Of a DNA stretch of 60,836 nt, positions 16,320 through 24,029 are shown piece after piece. The position numbers and the translations under genes were made by a program. The number at the start of each line of letters is the position of its first letter. Position 1 is the stretch's first letter. Origin of the DNA: Clostridia bacterium (GTDB lineage Bacteria; Bacillota; Clostridia; Oscillospirales; Acutalibacteraceae); contig JAFVBH010000055.1 of NCBI GenBank assembly GCA_017480115.1, positions 1 to 60,836 on the forward strand. Direction: 5' to 3'. The notes beneath the pieces were generated by a model. It did not search any database, was not told the origin of the DNA, and saw only the letters and a list, made by a program, of their open reading frames with translations.

Positions 16320-16406
16320 AAACCACCGGTTGCACCGGTGGTTTTGATTGTCCGTTTTAAACGATATAATAATATACTCTTTTTATAGTATGTCAAATAT
16401 TTATGG

Positions 16407-17138
16407 TCAACAATTTTCCTTTTTCATCAATCTTTTTGTATTACATTTAACATCTGATTCGTTGCTTAAACGAGCATCAATTGCTGATTCCACGAGCTTT
16501 TTCCCGAGGTCATACGCGTTTTTCAGATCAACGGGGAACTGCTTTTCCCGCTGTGCTCGTTTCTTTTCCTCCGGGAACATATTGCAGTCATAGCGGGAAT
16601 AATCGCTGAACTGGTAGGTATCGTAGGAATACAGTATTTCGTTATATCCGCAAAGTCTGCCGATCTCCGTGCCCGTAAAGCCGAGCAGCGTGGGATATTC
16701 CACCTTCTCCATGAGCCATTCCGGACAGTTCATGGTATAAATCAGCCCCGTATAGATCGTCTTGTGGGCAAACATGACGCGCTGTCCGTTTTTGTCCACA
16801 AGGTAGGTATCCAGCGGAAACAGCAGCCGCTCCACGAAATTTCGCAGCTGTCCCGTGGGGTAGCCGTAGTAGACGGGGCTGCCGAATACGATCACGTCCG
16901 CGTCCTTTGCCTTTGTCAGCAGCGGACGGATGCTGTCCCGCACCGCGCACACACCGTTCGTCTTGCTGTTTTTGATCTTGCAGGCAAAGCAGCTGCGGCA
17001 GCCGGTAAATTCGTAGTCAAACAGATTCACAAGCTCGCATTCCGCGCCTGCCGCTGCGGCGCCGTCCATGGCTGATTTTAACAGCTTTGCCGTATTAAAA
17101 TTCTTTCTCGGGCTTCCGTTAATAAATAATGCTTTCAT
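16407..17138 (-). CDS. NADPH-dependent FMN reductase-like flavoprotein
   Basis: This flavodoxin-fold protein of about 243 residues has the FMN phosphate loop FINGSPRKNFNTAKLL at the N terminus. GCRSCFACK lies near 48-56, with Cys residues typical of iron-sulfur-flavoprotein-like members. FGSPVYYGYPTGQLRNFVERL follows near 90-110. It probably reduces quinones, flavins or metals with NAD(P)H. I chose ATG 17138, since AGGA lies seven bases upstream; the longer frame to 17282 begins with non-family sequence. The C-terminal 25 residues are Lys/Asn-rich and adjoin the IS200 end. Confidence 0.82.
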   Translation of the reverse strand: MKALFINGSPRKNFNTAKLLKSAMDGAAAAGAECELVNLFDYEFTGCRSCFACKIKNSKTNGVCAVRDSIRPLLTKAKDADVIVFGSPVYYGYPTGQLRNFVERLLFPLDTYLVDKNGQRVMFAHKTIYTGLIYTMNCPEWLMEKVEYPTLLGFTGTEIGRLCGYNEILYSYDTYQFSDYSRYDCNMFPEEKKRAQREKQFPVDLKNAYDLGKKLVESAIDARLSNESDVKCNTKRLMKKENC

Positions 17139-17144
17139 ATTCAT

Positions 17145-17667
17145 TTCCTGCTCTTTCAATCGTTGATAATTGGATTTGCGCGTCCGTCGCAGCAAGGGTA
17201 TTCCCATAAACCTCCGCGCGGCTTCTCGCAAACAGCGCCGTGTGCAAGGCTTCGGAATAAACTTTTTTGAAAACATGCGCACAGTCGATCTTTTTCAGCG
17301 TTTGGCGTCGGCAAGCCGCGTTTCTCCGCGGATTCGGATGCCGGCGTCGATACTTTTGTGTTTGTTTAAGTATAGTTTCCGAGAATACGATTGTCAAGAA
17401 ATTCCTTGTCAGGATTTGATTTCCCCAGTTCTTGCCGGTGTATGCGGCGCAAATCCTGCGATGGAACTTTTTATTTTTAGGGAAATGTGGTGATTTGCGA
17501 AAAACAAAATTTAATGCTGTTGATTTTCTTTTTTATTGCGCATTTTATGATTTCTGTGCTATAATAAGCAAAAAAGGCATGGCGGTGGGCGCAGCCGAGG
17601 AACTTCGATTGCGCCCCTAATGCCGCAAACTGCCGAAAAAATATTTTGAAATAAGGGAGTTTTAACT
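17145..17667. other. gene-free region with promoter and leader hairpin
   Basis: No frame here is convincing; those present are antisense shadows or lack ribosome sites. The right part holds the promoter and leader of the nitroreductase gene. The GC-rich left part (17200-17340) may be decayed coding sequence, but I cannot identify it. Confidence 0.4.
17536..17616 (+). promoter_or_regulatory. promoter and leader hairpin of the nitroreductase gene
   Basis: TTGCGC (17536-17541) and TATAAT (17560-17565) are 18 bases apart. The leader then forms GGGCGCA (17587-17593) / TGCGCCC (17610-17616) with an inner CGA/TCG pair. There is no T run, so it may be a stabilising or protein-binding stem and not a terminator. 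I do not recognise a known riboswitch. Confidence 0.45.
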
Positions 17668-18327
17668 ATGAATTTACTTGAAGCAATGCAGCAAAGACAT
17701 TCCGTACGCGCCTATAAGGATCAGCCGCTGGACGGCGAAGCCGTGGCCGCGCTGCGGCAGGCGGTCGCGGACTGCAACCGGGACAACGGCTTGCATTTTC
17801 AGCTTTTAGTGAACGAACCCGAGGCGTTCCAGGCGAACAAGCCGAGCTACGGCAATTTCAAGAACTGCAAAAATTATCTTGCGCTGGTCGCGCCCAAGGG
17901 GGCGGACGAACAGGTGGGCTATTACGGTGAAAAGCTGACGCTGATCGCCCAGACCCTCGGTATTAATTCCTGCTGGGTTGCGCTGACTTATAAAAAGGGA
18001 AAAGCGGACGTGCAGGTTTCCGCAGGGGAGAAACTCTATATGGTGATCGCGCTCGGCTACGGCGAGACGCAGGGGGCGGCGCATAAGGTCAAGTCGATCG
18101 CCGACGTCAGCGATGCCGACGACGACGCGCCGCAGTGGTATAAGGACGGTCTGAATGCCGCCTTGCTCGCGCCCACCGCAATAAATCAACAGAAGTTCCG
18201 CTTTACAAGAAACGGGGATACAGTAACCGCGAAAGCCGGATTGGGTTTTTATACTAAGGTCGATCTCGGCATTGTAAAATACCACTTTGAACTCGGTGCG
18301 GGAAAAGAAAATTTCAAATTTGCTTAA
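17668..18327 (+). CDS. nitroreductase-family protein
   Basis: This 219-residue FMN-dependent oxidoreductase has the nitroreductase opening MQQRHSVRAYKDQPLDGE, the NSCWVAL segment near 106 and a second half with the pseudo-dimer pattern APTAINQQKFRF near 171-182. It belongs to the compact 'putative TM nitroreductase' type. The substrate is unknown; nitro compounds and quinones are usual. GGGAG precedes the ATG. It is one of several flavin reductases clustered between 16 and 19 kb. Confidence 0.88.
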   Translation: MNLLEAMQQRHSVRAYKDQPLDGEAVAALRQAVADCNRDNGLHFQLLVNEPEAFQANKPSYGNFKNCKNYLALVAPKGADEQVGYYGEKLTLIAQTLGINSCWVALTYKKGKADVQVSAGEKLYMVIALGYGETQGAAHKVKSIADVSDADDDAPQWYKDGLNAALLAPTAINQQKFRFTRNGDTVTAKAGLGFYTKVDLGIVKYHFELGAGKENFKFA

Positions 18328-18419
18328 GCTGTTGACGCGCGCATTCCCTTTTATCGCGCTCCGGTAATGTAGCTGTCGGCACTGATAAACCTTTCCCAAT
18401 GTAATCTTAAAAAAACATC

Positions 18420-18475
18420 TTGCAAACAGCGTCGATTTGTCGTATGCATGCGTTAGTAGCAACTAACGCATGCAT
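18420..18475 (+). promoter_or_regulatory. promoter overlapped by a perfect 14-bp palindrome
   Basis: TTGCAA (18420-18425) and TATGCA (18443-18448) are 17 bases apart. The inverted repeat ATGCATGCGTTAGT (18444-18457), loop AGCA, ACTAACGCATGCAT (18462-18475) covers the -10 and start region. No T run follows, so a terminator is unlikely. The core TTAGT..ACTAA resembles MarR/TetR-type operators. The cognate regulator is not linked. Confidence 0.5.
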
Positions 18476-18527
18476 GGGGCGATGGCTCCGAAAAATGCAG
18501 ACAGAGATCTGTACTGGAGGACGTTCT

Positions 18528-18671
18528 ATGAGTATCGCGGCAATTTTGATCGAAATGGCAATTTTTGCTGTTCTGTTCACCGTGATGGTATTCGTCACGA
18601 CGGAAAAAACAATGCAACACAGGTTCATAATTATCCGCATTGTCTTAGTACTGCTCTTTGCGCGGTTGTAA
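18528..18671 (+). CDS. small hydrophobic membrane protein
   Basis: This 47-residue frame has a good ribosome site (GGAGG seven bases before ATG 18528). The protein has two hydrophobic segments, AAILIEMAIFAVLFTVMVFV (residues 3-22) and FIIIRIVLVLLFARL (33-47), separated by a charged TTEKTMQHR. I do not recognise it. It follows the palindromic operator at 18420-18475, which supports expression as a regulated small gene. Confidence 0.4.
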   Translation: MSIAAILIEMAIFAVLFTVMVFVTTEKTMQHRFIIIRIVLVLLFARL

Positions 18672-18762
18672 CAGGGGCGCGATTGCCGCCAATCCGGCAA
18701 CAGACGGATGCATGGCGAAAACAAAGAGCAATCAGCGGCTTTGCGGATAGATCAAATTTGGG

Positions 18763-18791
18763 TTGCACTTTTTGGAAACAGCGGGTATAAT
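18763..18791 (+). promoter_or_regulatory. promoter of flavin reductase gene
   Basis: TTGCAC (18763-18768) and TATAAT (18786-18791) have 17-base spacing, 32 bases before the start codon. Confidence 0.7.
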
Positions 18792-18823
18792 AATACTGAT
18801 AAATTTATCAGGAGGCAATCGTT

Positions 18824-19396
18824 ATGAAAAAGAATTTAGGCGCCGTGCCCGCAGTTTATCCGATGCCCGTACTGATCGTCGCGGCATATGACGAGGACGG
18901 CAAGGTTTGCGCAATGAACGCGGCGTGGGGCATGATCTGCGATATGGATAAAATCGCCCTGTTTATTGATGAGGAACACAAAACCACAAAGAATATCCGC
19001 GCAGTCAAGGCGTTCACCGTCTCTTTGGCGGACAAGGAACACATGGACGTTGCGGATTTCTTCAGCATCGCCACCGGCAATAAGATGGCGGATAAGTTTG
19101 CGTGTACGGGGTATCACGCAGTTAAGAGCGCGTTCGTCAACGCGCCGGTGATCGAGGAATTTCCCCTCGTGATGGAATGTGAGCTCGCGGAGATTGTGGA
19201 TACCGATCATCTGCACGCTGTGGTGGGGAAGATCGTTAACACCGCCGCAGAGGAAGCGGTGCTGAACGAAAAAGGCAAGGTCGATCCCGCCAAGCTGAAC
19301 GCACTGATCTTCGATCAGTTCCAGAGCGGCTATTATGTTTCCGGCGAAAAGGTCGGCAAAGCATGGAACGCCGGCGCGGGTCTCATGAAAAAATAA
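18824..19396 (+). CDS. flavin reductase-like FMN-binding protein
   Basis: This 190-residue member of the flavin reductase domain family has a split-barrel fold. PAVYPMPVLIVAAYDEDGKVCAMNAAWG opens the domain. FTVSLADKEHMDVADFFSIATG and an FDQFQSGYYVSGEKVG tail follow. It probably binds FMN and is reduced by NAD(P)H. GGAGG precedes the ATG. A close paralogue with the same MNAAWG and FDQF signatures lies at 50234-50800 in the large redox operon. It is a single-gene unit with its own promoter and terminator. Confidence 0.88.
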   Translation: MKKNLGAVPAVYPMPVLIVAAYDEDGKVCAMNAAWGMICDMDKIALFIDEEHKTTKNIRAVKAFTVSLADKEHMDVADFFSIATGNKMADKFACTGYHAVKSAFVNAPVIEEFPLVMECELAEIVDTDHLHAVVGKIVNTAAEEAVLNEKGKVDPAKLNALIFDQFQSGYYVSGEKVGKAWNAGAGLMKK

Positions 19397-19409
19397 GAAC
19401 AGATTCAGG

Positions 19410-19440
19410 AAAAAAGACGGCGAACCGGTCGTCTTTTTTT
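19410..19440 (+). terminator. rho-independent terminator
   Basis: AAAAAAGACG (19410-19419) pairs with CGTCTTTTTT (19430-19439) and continues into T residues, 14 bases after the stop codon. Confidence 0.9.
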
Positions 19441-19480
19441 GTTTTACCGATTTGTGATCGCATAAAAAAGCGTGTAGCTC

Positions 19481-19509
19481 TTGACAATACCCATGTCAAA
19501 ATGTAAAAT
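19481..19509 (+). promoter_or_regulatory. promoter of the dockerin gene
   Basis: TTGACA (19481-19486) and TAAAAT (19504-19509) are separated by 17 bases. Confidence 0.7.
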
Positions 19510-19580
19510 TATTGTGATATACAATACGGTTCGGCGAGACGCGCCGCATCGTTCGATTTTATCAATAAAGAGGGATATGT

Positions 19581-20678
19581 ATGAAAACCCCGATTCGTGT
19601 GCTTGCGTGGATTTTGGCGGCGGCGCTCTGCCTGCCGCTGTCCGTGTCGGCGTTTGCCGTGGGGGACGACAGCCTGACGCGGCATGCGGACACAGTGTCC
19701 GTTTCCTATTATAATTCCGTAAAGATCATCAGCGGTTTTACCGCGGGGGAGACCTTCGGCGGCGCGGCGCATATGTTTGCCGATAATGGGAATATCCAAT
19801 TTGTCGATCTGTCGGAGAAACGCCTGATCAACGATCTGACCGCCGATGTCTTTACCGGCGCGCTGATCTGCGCCACGGAAAACGCCGTGGTGAAGGATAT
19901 GGGGCTGATGGCGGTATTCGGCGACTTAAACGGCGACGGCAAGGTTACCTCTGTTGACGCGCGGCTGGCGCTGCGTCACGCGGCGGCGCTGGAGCGTCTG
20001 GGCGCTGTGGCGGAAACGGCAGGGGACGTTGATTGCTCCGGCAGACTTAATTCCGCCGACGCCCGCCGGATTTTGCGGCATGCGGCGCGCCTGGAGACCA
20101 TAGAGAATCCCATCGGCAACGTTTCCGATGATTCCGTCCCCATTGCTATTCACGCCTACTATACCGGCGGTACCGCCGAGGCGGGAACAAAGCTCGATCT
20201 GAACGCCGTCAAGGTGATCGCGGTCTATTCCGACGCGCGGCAGGCGGTGGTGGAAAGCGGCTTTGAGGTCAGTCCCGATGATTTGACCTCCCGCGTGATC
20301 GGCAAAAAGACCTTTACCGTTTCCTGGCAGGGGCTGTCAGCCGAATTTACCGTTGATTTTACCCGGCGGACGGCCGCCAGCTTTTATCCGGACAGTAAGG
20401 TGCCGGATTACACCGGTTATACCGGCGTCAGCGCGCTGGAGGCGCTGTATAATCCCGAATATATCACGTATGTTTACCCTGCGGCTGACGAGACTTCGGA
20501 TTTTGTCCGGTTCAGCATGTATATGAATTATCTCGGGCAGTGCGGCTTTACCGCAAGCGCCTCCACCACGGAGAGCAGCCGCATCATCGCCGCCTTTACC
20601 AAGGCGGACAACGACGCCCGTGTCGCGCTGATCTATGACTACGCCGGCAATCGGATCTACGTTGCGGTTTATAATTAA
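19581..20678 (+). CDS. secreted dockerin type I / Ig-like protein
   Basis: This 365-residue extracellular protein has a signal peptide (about 1-27), a type I dockerin at residues 113-172 and a Big_3-like beta domain near 185-255. The dockerin has two calcium loops, GDLNGDGKVTSVDARLALRH and GDVDCSGRLNSADARRILRH. The C-terminal domain is not recognised (RTAASFYPDSK...IYVAVYN). Dockerins plug enzymes into cohesin scaffolds; in Oscillospiraceae they also occur on non-cellulosomal surface proteins. No cohesin is seen nearby. AGAGGGATATGT precedes the ATG. The target of the C-terminal domain is unknown. Confidence 0.85.
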   Translation: MKTPIRVLAWILAAALCLPLSVSAFAVGDDSLTRHADTVSVSYYNSVKIISGFTAGETFGGAAHMFADNGNIQFVDLSEKRLINDLTADVFTGALICATENAVVKDMGLMAVFGDLNGDGKVTSVDARLALRHAAALERLGAVAETAGDVDCSGRLNSADARRILRHAARLETIENPIGNVSDDSVPIAIHAYYTGGTAEAGTKLDLNAVKVIAVYSDARQAVVESGFEVSPDDLTSRVIGKKTFTVSWQGLSAEFTVDFTRRTAASFYPDSKVPDYTGYTGVSALEALYNPEYITYVYPAADETSDFVRFSMYMNYLGQCGFTASASTTESSRIIAAFTKADNDARVALIYDYAGNRIYVAVYN

Positions 20679-20714
20679 AAAAAGGATTTTGAAGTATCAG
20701 AGAGGCGGAAGCTT

Positions 20715-21488
20715 ATGAAAGTTGTCATTCTTGCAGGCGGGTTCGGCACGCGCATCAGCGAAGAGAGTCACCTGCGTCCGAAGCCCATGATCGAGATCGG
20801 CGGCATGCCGATCCTGTGGCATATTATGAAGCATTACTCCGGCTACGGCTACAATGAGTTCATTATCTGCGCGGGCTATAAGCAGCAGTTTATCAAGCAG
20901 TTTTTTGCGAATTACTATCTGTATCAGAGCGACGTGACCTTTGATTTTACCAGCGGCGGCGATATGCTGGTGCATACGGCGCATTCCGAGCCCTGGCGCG
21001 TGACGGTCGTCGATACCGGGCTGAACACCATGACCGGCGGCAGAGTCAAGCGCATTCGCCCCTATCTGGACGGCGAGCCGTTTATGCTCACCTACGGCGA
21101 CGGCGTGTCGGATATCGATGTGGACAAGCTGGTGGCGTTCCATCGGGAAAAAGGGCAGATGGCGACGCTGACCGCCATTCAGCTGGCGCAGCGTTTCGGC
21201 GTGCTGGACCTTGACGCCAATGACTCCGTCAGGGAGTTCCGCGAAAAGAATACCAGCGACGGCGATTGCATCAACGGCGGCTTTATGGTGCTGGAGCAGG
21301 GAATTTTCGACCTCATCGAGGGGGATTCCACCGTATTTGAGAAATATCCGCTGGAGCAGGCGGCAAGACTGGGGCAGCTGAACGCCTATCGGCACGAGGG
21401 CTTCTGGCAGCCGATGGACACCATGCGGGACCGTGAGCTGCTGGAACGGCTTTGGGCAAGCGGGGAAGCCCCGTGGAAAAACTGGTGA
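20715..21488 (+). CDS. rfbF: glucose-1-phosphate cytidylyltransferase
   Basis: This 257-residue enzyme makes CDP-D-glucose from CTP and glucose-1-phosphate, the first step to CDP-dideoxy sugars. It has the nucleotidyltransferase signature LAGGFGTRISEESHLRPKPM at the N terminus, metal-site YGDGVSDID near 131 and INGGFMVLE near 180, all typical of RfbF/DdhA. GAGGCGG precedes the ATG. It starts a plus-strand run of sugar genes: rfbG follows four bases after its stop. Confidence 0.95.
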   Translation: MKVVILAGGFGTRISEESHLRPKPMIEIGGMPILWHIMKHYSGYGYNEFIICAGYKQQFIKQFFANYYLYQSDVTFDFTSGGDMLVHTAHSEPWRVTVVDTGLNTMTGGRVKRIRPYLDGEPFMLTYGDGVSDIDVDKLVAFHREKGQMATLTAIQLAQRFGVLDLDANDSVREFREKNTSDGDCINGGFMVLEQGIFDLIEGDSTVFEKYPLEQAARLGQLNAYRHEGFWQPMDTMRDRELLERLWASGEAPWKNW

Positions 21489-21492
21489 CGCT

Positions 21493-22545
21493 ATGACGGA
21501 TTTGAGCTTTTACAAGAATAAACGGGTATTTTTGACCGGGCATACGGGCTTTAAGGGCGCGTGGCTGTCAAAAATTCTAACGATGGCGGGCGCGCAGGTC
21601 ACCGGCTATGCGCTGGAGCCGCCCACCGACCCCAATTTGTTCTCCATGATCGGCGTTGCGGATAAGATCGATTCCGTGATCGGCGATATACGGGATTATG
21701 ACAAGTTGAAAACGGTCTTTGACGCGGCGCGTCCCGAGATCGTGCTGCATCTGGCGGCGCAGCCCATTGTGCTGACGTCCTACGCGCAGCCCCGCTATAC
21801 CTATGAGACGAACGTCATGGGCACGGTGAATCTTTTGGAATGCGTAAGGCAGTCCGACGCCGTCAAATCGGTGCTGAACGTCACCACGGACAAGGTCTAT
21901 AAAAATAACGAATGGCGCTGGGGCTATCGTGAGAACGAGCCGCTGGACGGCTATGATCCCTATTCCAATTCCAAGTCCTGCTCGGAGCTTGTGACCCACA
22001 GCTACAAAAGCTCGTTTTTTGACGCGCAGGGCGTGGCGGTCTCCACCGCGCGGGCGGGCAACGTGATCGGCGGCGGCGATTTCGCGGAGAATCGGATCAT
22101 TCCCGACTGCGTGCGCGCGGCGATGGCGGGAACGCCCATCCGCGTGCGGAACCCCAATTCCACAAGACCCTATCAGCATGTGCTGGAGCCGCTGGCGGTG
22201 TATTTGATGATCGCCGCAAAGCAGTATGAAAATCCCGATGATCAGGGCTATTACAACGTCGGCCCCAATGAGTCCGACTGCCTGACGACCGGGCAGCTGG
22301 CGGGTATTTTCTGCGACCTGTGGGGCGGCGGGCAGACCTATGAAACGGTGCAAAAGGACGGCCCCCATGAAGCGAATTTCTTAAAGCTGGACTGTTCGCT
22401 CGTCAAGTCCGTATTCGGCTGGCAGCCGGTGTGGACGGCGCGGCAGGCGGTGGAAAAGACCGTGGAATGGGCGAAGGTATATGCCGCCGGCGGGGATACC
22501 GCCGCCAAGGCGGAGGAACAGATCAAAGAATTTTTCGGGATTTGA
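21493..22545 (+). CDS. rfbG: CDP-glucose 4,6-dehydratase
   Basis: This 350-residue SDR-type enzyme makes CDP-4-keto-6-deoxyglucose. It has the Rossmann motif TGHTGFKGAWL, the LAAQPIV segment near 85, TTDKVYKN in place of the usual Thr motif, and YSNSK (near 159) as the YxxxK pair. STRPYQHVLEPLAVYL is diagnostic of RfbG. ATG 21493 lies four bases after the rfbF stop, so translation is coupled. A longer frame inside rfbF is not used. Confidence 0.95.
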   Translation: MTDLSFYKNKRVFLTGHTGFKGAWLSKILTMAGAQVTGYALEPPTDPNLFSMIGVADKIDSVIGDIRDYDKLKTVFDAARPEIVLHLAAQPIVLTSYAQPRYTYETNVMGTVNLLECVRQSDAVKSVLNVTTDKVYKNNEWRWGYRENEPLDGYDPYSNSKSCSELVTHSYKSSFFDAQGVAVSTARAGNVIGGGDFAENRIIPDCVRAAMAGTPIRVRNPNSTRPYQHVLEPLAVYLMIAAKQYENPDDQGYYNVGPNESDCLTTGQLAGIFCDLWGGGQTYETVQKDGPHEANFLKLDCSLVKSVFGWQPVWTARQAVEKTVEWAKVYAAGGDTAAKAEEQIKEFFGI

Positions 22546-22557
22546 GAGGACATGAAC

Positions 22558-23880
22558 ATGACAGAAAAAGAGGCAAGAGAACGGATACTCGCCGACGTCA
22601 AGGACTACTGCGAGACCTATCATAAAAAGAAAGACTATACCGCAGGCGACCGCATTCCCTATGCGTCCCGCGTCTACGACAGCGCGGAGATGGTGAACCT
22701 TGTGGATTCCGCGCTGGAATTTTGGCTGACCGCGGGCAGATATACCGCGAAGTTTGAAAAGGATTTCGCAAAGTATCTCGGGGTACGGTTCTGCGCGCTG
22801 GTTAACTCCGGCTCCAGCGCCAACCTGCTGGCGTTTGCGACGCTGACCTCGCCGCTGCTGGGCGACAGGCGCATCCTTCGCGGCGATGAGGTCATCACCG
22901 TGGCGGCGGGCTTCCCGACCACGGTCACGCCCATATTACAGTACGGCGCGGTGCCGGTGTTCGTTGACGTGACGATCCCCCAATACAATATTGACGTTAC
23001 AAAGCTGGAGGACGCGCTGTCCGACAAGACCAAAGCGGTTATGGTCGCGCATACCCTCGGCAATCCCTTCGATCTCAAGGCGGTCAAGGCGTTCTGCGAT
23101 CGGCACGGTCTATGGCTGATCGAGGACAACTGCGACGCGCTCGGCTCCAAATATACCTTGGACGGCAAGGCGTATTTCACCGGTACGGTGGGCGATTTGG
23201 GCACGTCCAGCTTCTATCCGCCCCATCATATGACCATGGGCGAGGGCGGCGCGGTCTATACCGACGATCCGCTGTTAAATAAAATCATGCGCTCCATCCG
23301 CGACTGGGGCAGGGACTGCGTCTGCGCGTCCGGGCAGGACAACCTGTGCGGGCATCGGTTTGACGGGCAGTTCGGCGAGCTGCCGTTCGGCTACGATCAT
23401 AAATACGTCTATTCCCATTTCGGTTATAACCTGAAAGCGACCGATATGCAGGCGGCGGTGGGCTGCGCTCAGCTGGAAAAATTCCCCGCCTTTGTGGAGA
23501 AACGGAAGCACAACTTCGCTTATTTAAAGGAAAAGCTGGCATGCGTCAGCGACAAACTGATTCTGCCCGAGGCGGCGGAGAACGCCGATCCCAGCTGGTT
23601 CGGTTTTATCATGACCTGCCGGGAGGGTGTGGACAGAAAGAACGTCGTGTCTTATATCGAGAGTCACGGTGTGCAGACCCGTATGCTGTTTGCGGGCAAT
23701 CTTACAAAGCACCCCTGCTTTGACGAGCTGCGGGCGAGCGGCGAGGGCTATCGCATCGTCGGCTCGCTTGCGAACACCGACCGTATCATGAACGATTCGT
23801 TTTGGATCGGCGTCTATCCCGGCATGACGGACGCGATGCTGGACCACATGGCAAAAACGGTGATTGAAGCCGTAAATTAA
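22558..23880 (+). CDS. rfbH: CDP-4-keto-6-deoxyglucose-3-dehydratase (E1)
   Basis: This 440-residue PMP- and [2Fe-2S]-dependent DegT/DnrJ-fold enzyme removes the C3 hydroxyl of CDP-4-keto-6-deoxyglucose. It has the hallmark replacement of the PLP Lys by His in SFYPPHHMTMGEGG near residue 220. Cys residues in DWGRDCVCASGQDNLCGHRF (near 255) would hold the Fe-S cluster. ATG 22558 is favoured because GAGGA lies seven bases upstream; ATG 22552 is the alternative. The E3 reductase partner (ddhD/ascD) is not in the window and must be supplied elsewhere. Confidence 0.93.
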   Translation: MTEKEARERILADVKDYCETYHKKKDYTAGDRIPYASRVYDSAEMVNLVDSALEFWLTAGRYTAKFEKDFAKYLGVRFCALVNSGSSANLLAFATLTSPLLGDRRILRGDEVITVAAGFPTTVTPILQYGAVPVFVDVTIPQYNIDVTKLEDALSDKTKAVMVAHTLGNPFDLKAVKAFCDRHGLWLIEDNCDALGSKYTLDGKAYFTGTVGDLGTSSFYPPHHMTMGEGGAVYTDDPLLNKIMRSIRDWGRDCVCASGQDNLCGHRFDGQFGELPFGYDHKYVYSHFGYNLKATDMQAAVGCAQLEKFPAFVEKRKHNFAYLKEKLACVSDKLILPEAAENADPSWFGFIMTCREGVDRKNVVSYIESHGVQTRMLFAGNLTKHPCFDELRASGEGYRIVGSLANTDRIMNDSFWIGVYPGMTDAMLDHMAKTVIEAVN

Positions 23881-24016
23881 ATTCGGAATGCGAAATTCGC
23901 AATTGCGGAAGTCTCTGTGGGATTTGATCTCGGTGTAATACAATGCTTCTCGGCGCTTGCGCCGAACAGAACAACGCGCAGCGTTCCGAAATTCCGCATT
24001 ACGCATTCCGCATTTC
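23881..24016. repeat. small inverted-repeat element A
   Basis: Arms of about 31 bases built from AATTCGGAATGCG-type words (23881-23910 and, inverted, 23985-24016) enclose about 75 bases. These include the hairpin CGGCGC/GCGCCG and the word ACGCGCAGCGTTCCGAAATT. Nearly the same inner word precedes the right arm of element B at 27.95 kb, so the elements are related despite different arm sequences. It fills the gap between rfbH and the TPP enzyme gene. Confidence 0.65.
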
Positions 24017-24029
24017 TCAGAGGTCAGTT

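Larger units (their letters stand above)
15577..16344 (+). mobile_element. IS200-type insertion sequence
   Basis: A single-gene element of about 0.77 kb is bounded by terminal hairpins rather than inverted repeats. The left hairpin is CCCCCGGT/ACCGGGGG with loop TCT (15577-15595). The right is AAACCACCGGT/ACCGGTGGTTT with loop TGC (16320-16344). IS200/IS605 transposases recognise such subterminal hairpins and move single-stranded DNA. Exact cleavage sites are a few bases outside the hairpins and not determined. It carries no tnpB. Confidence 0.8.
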
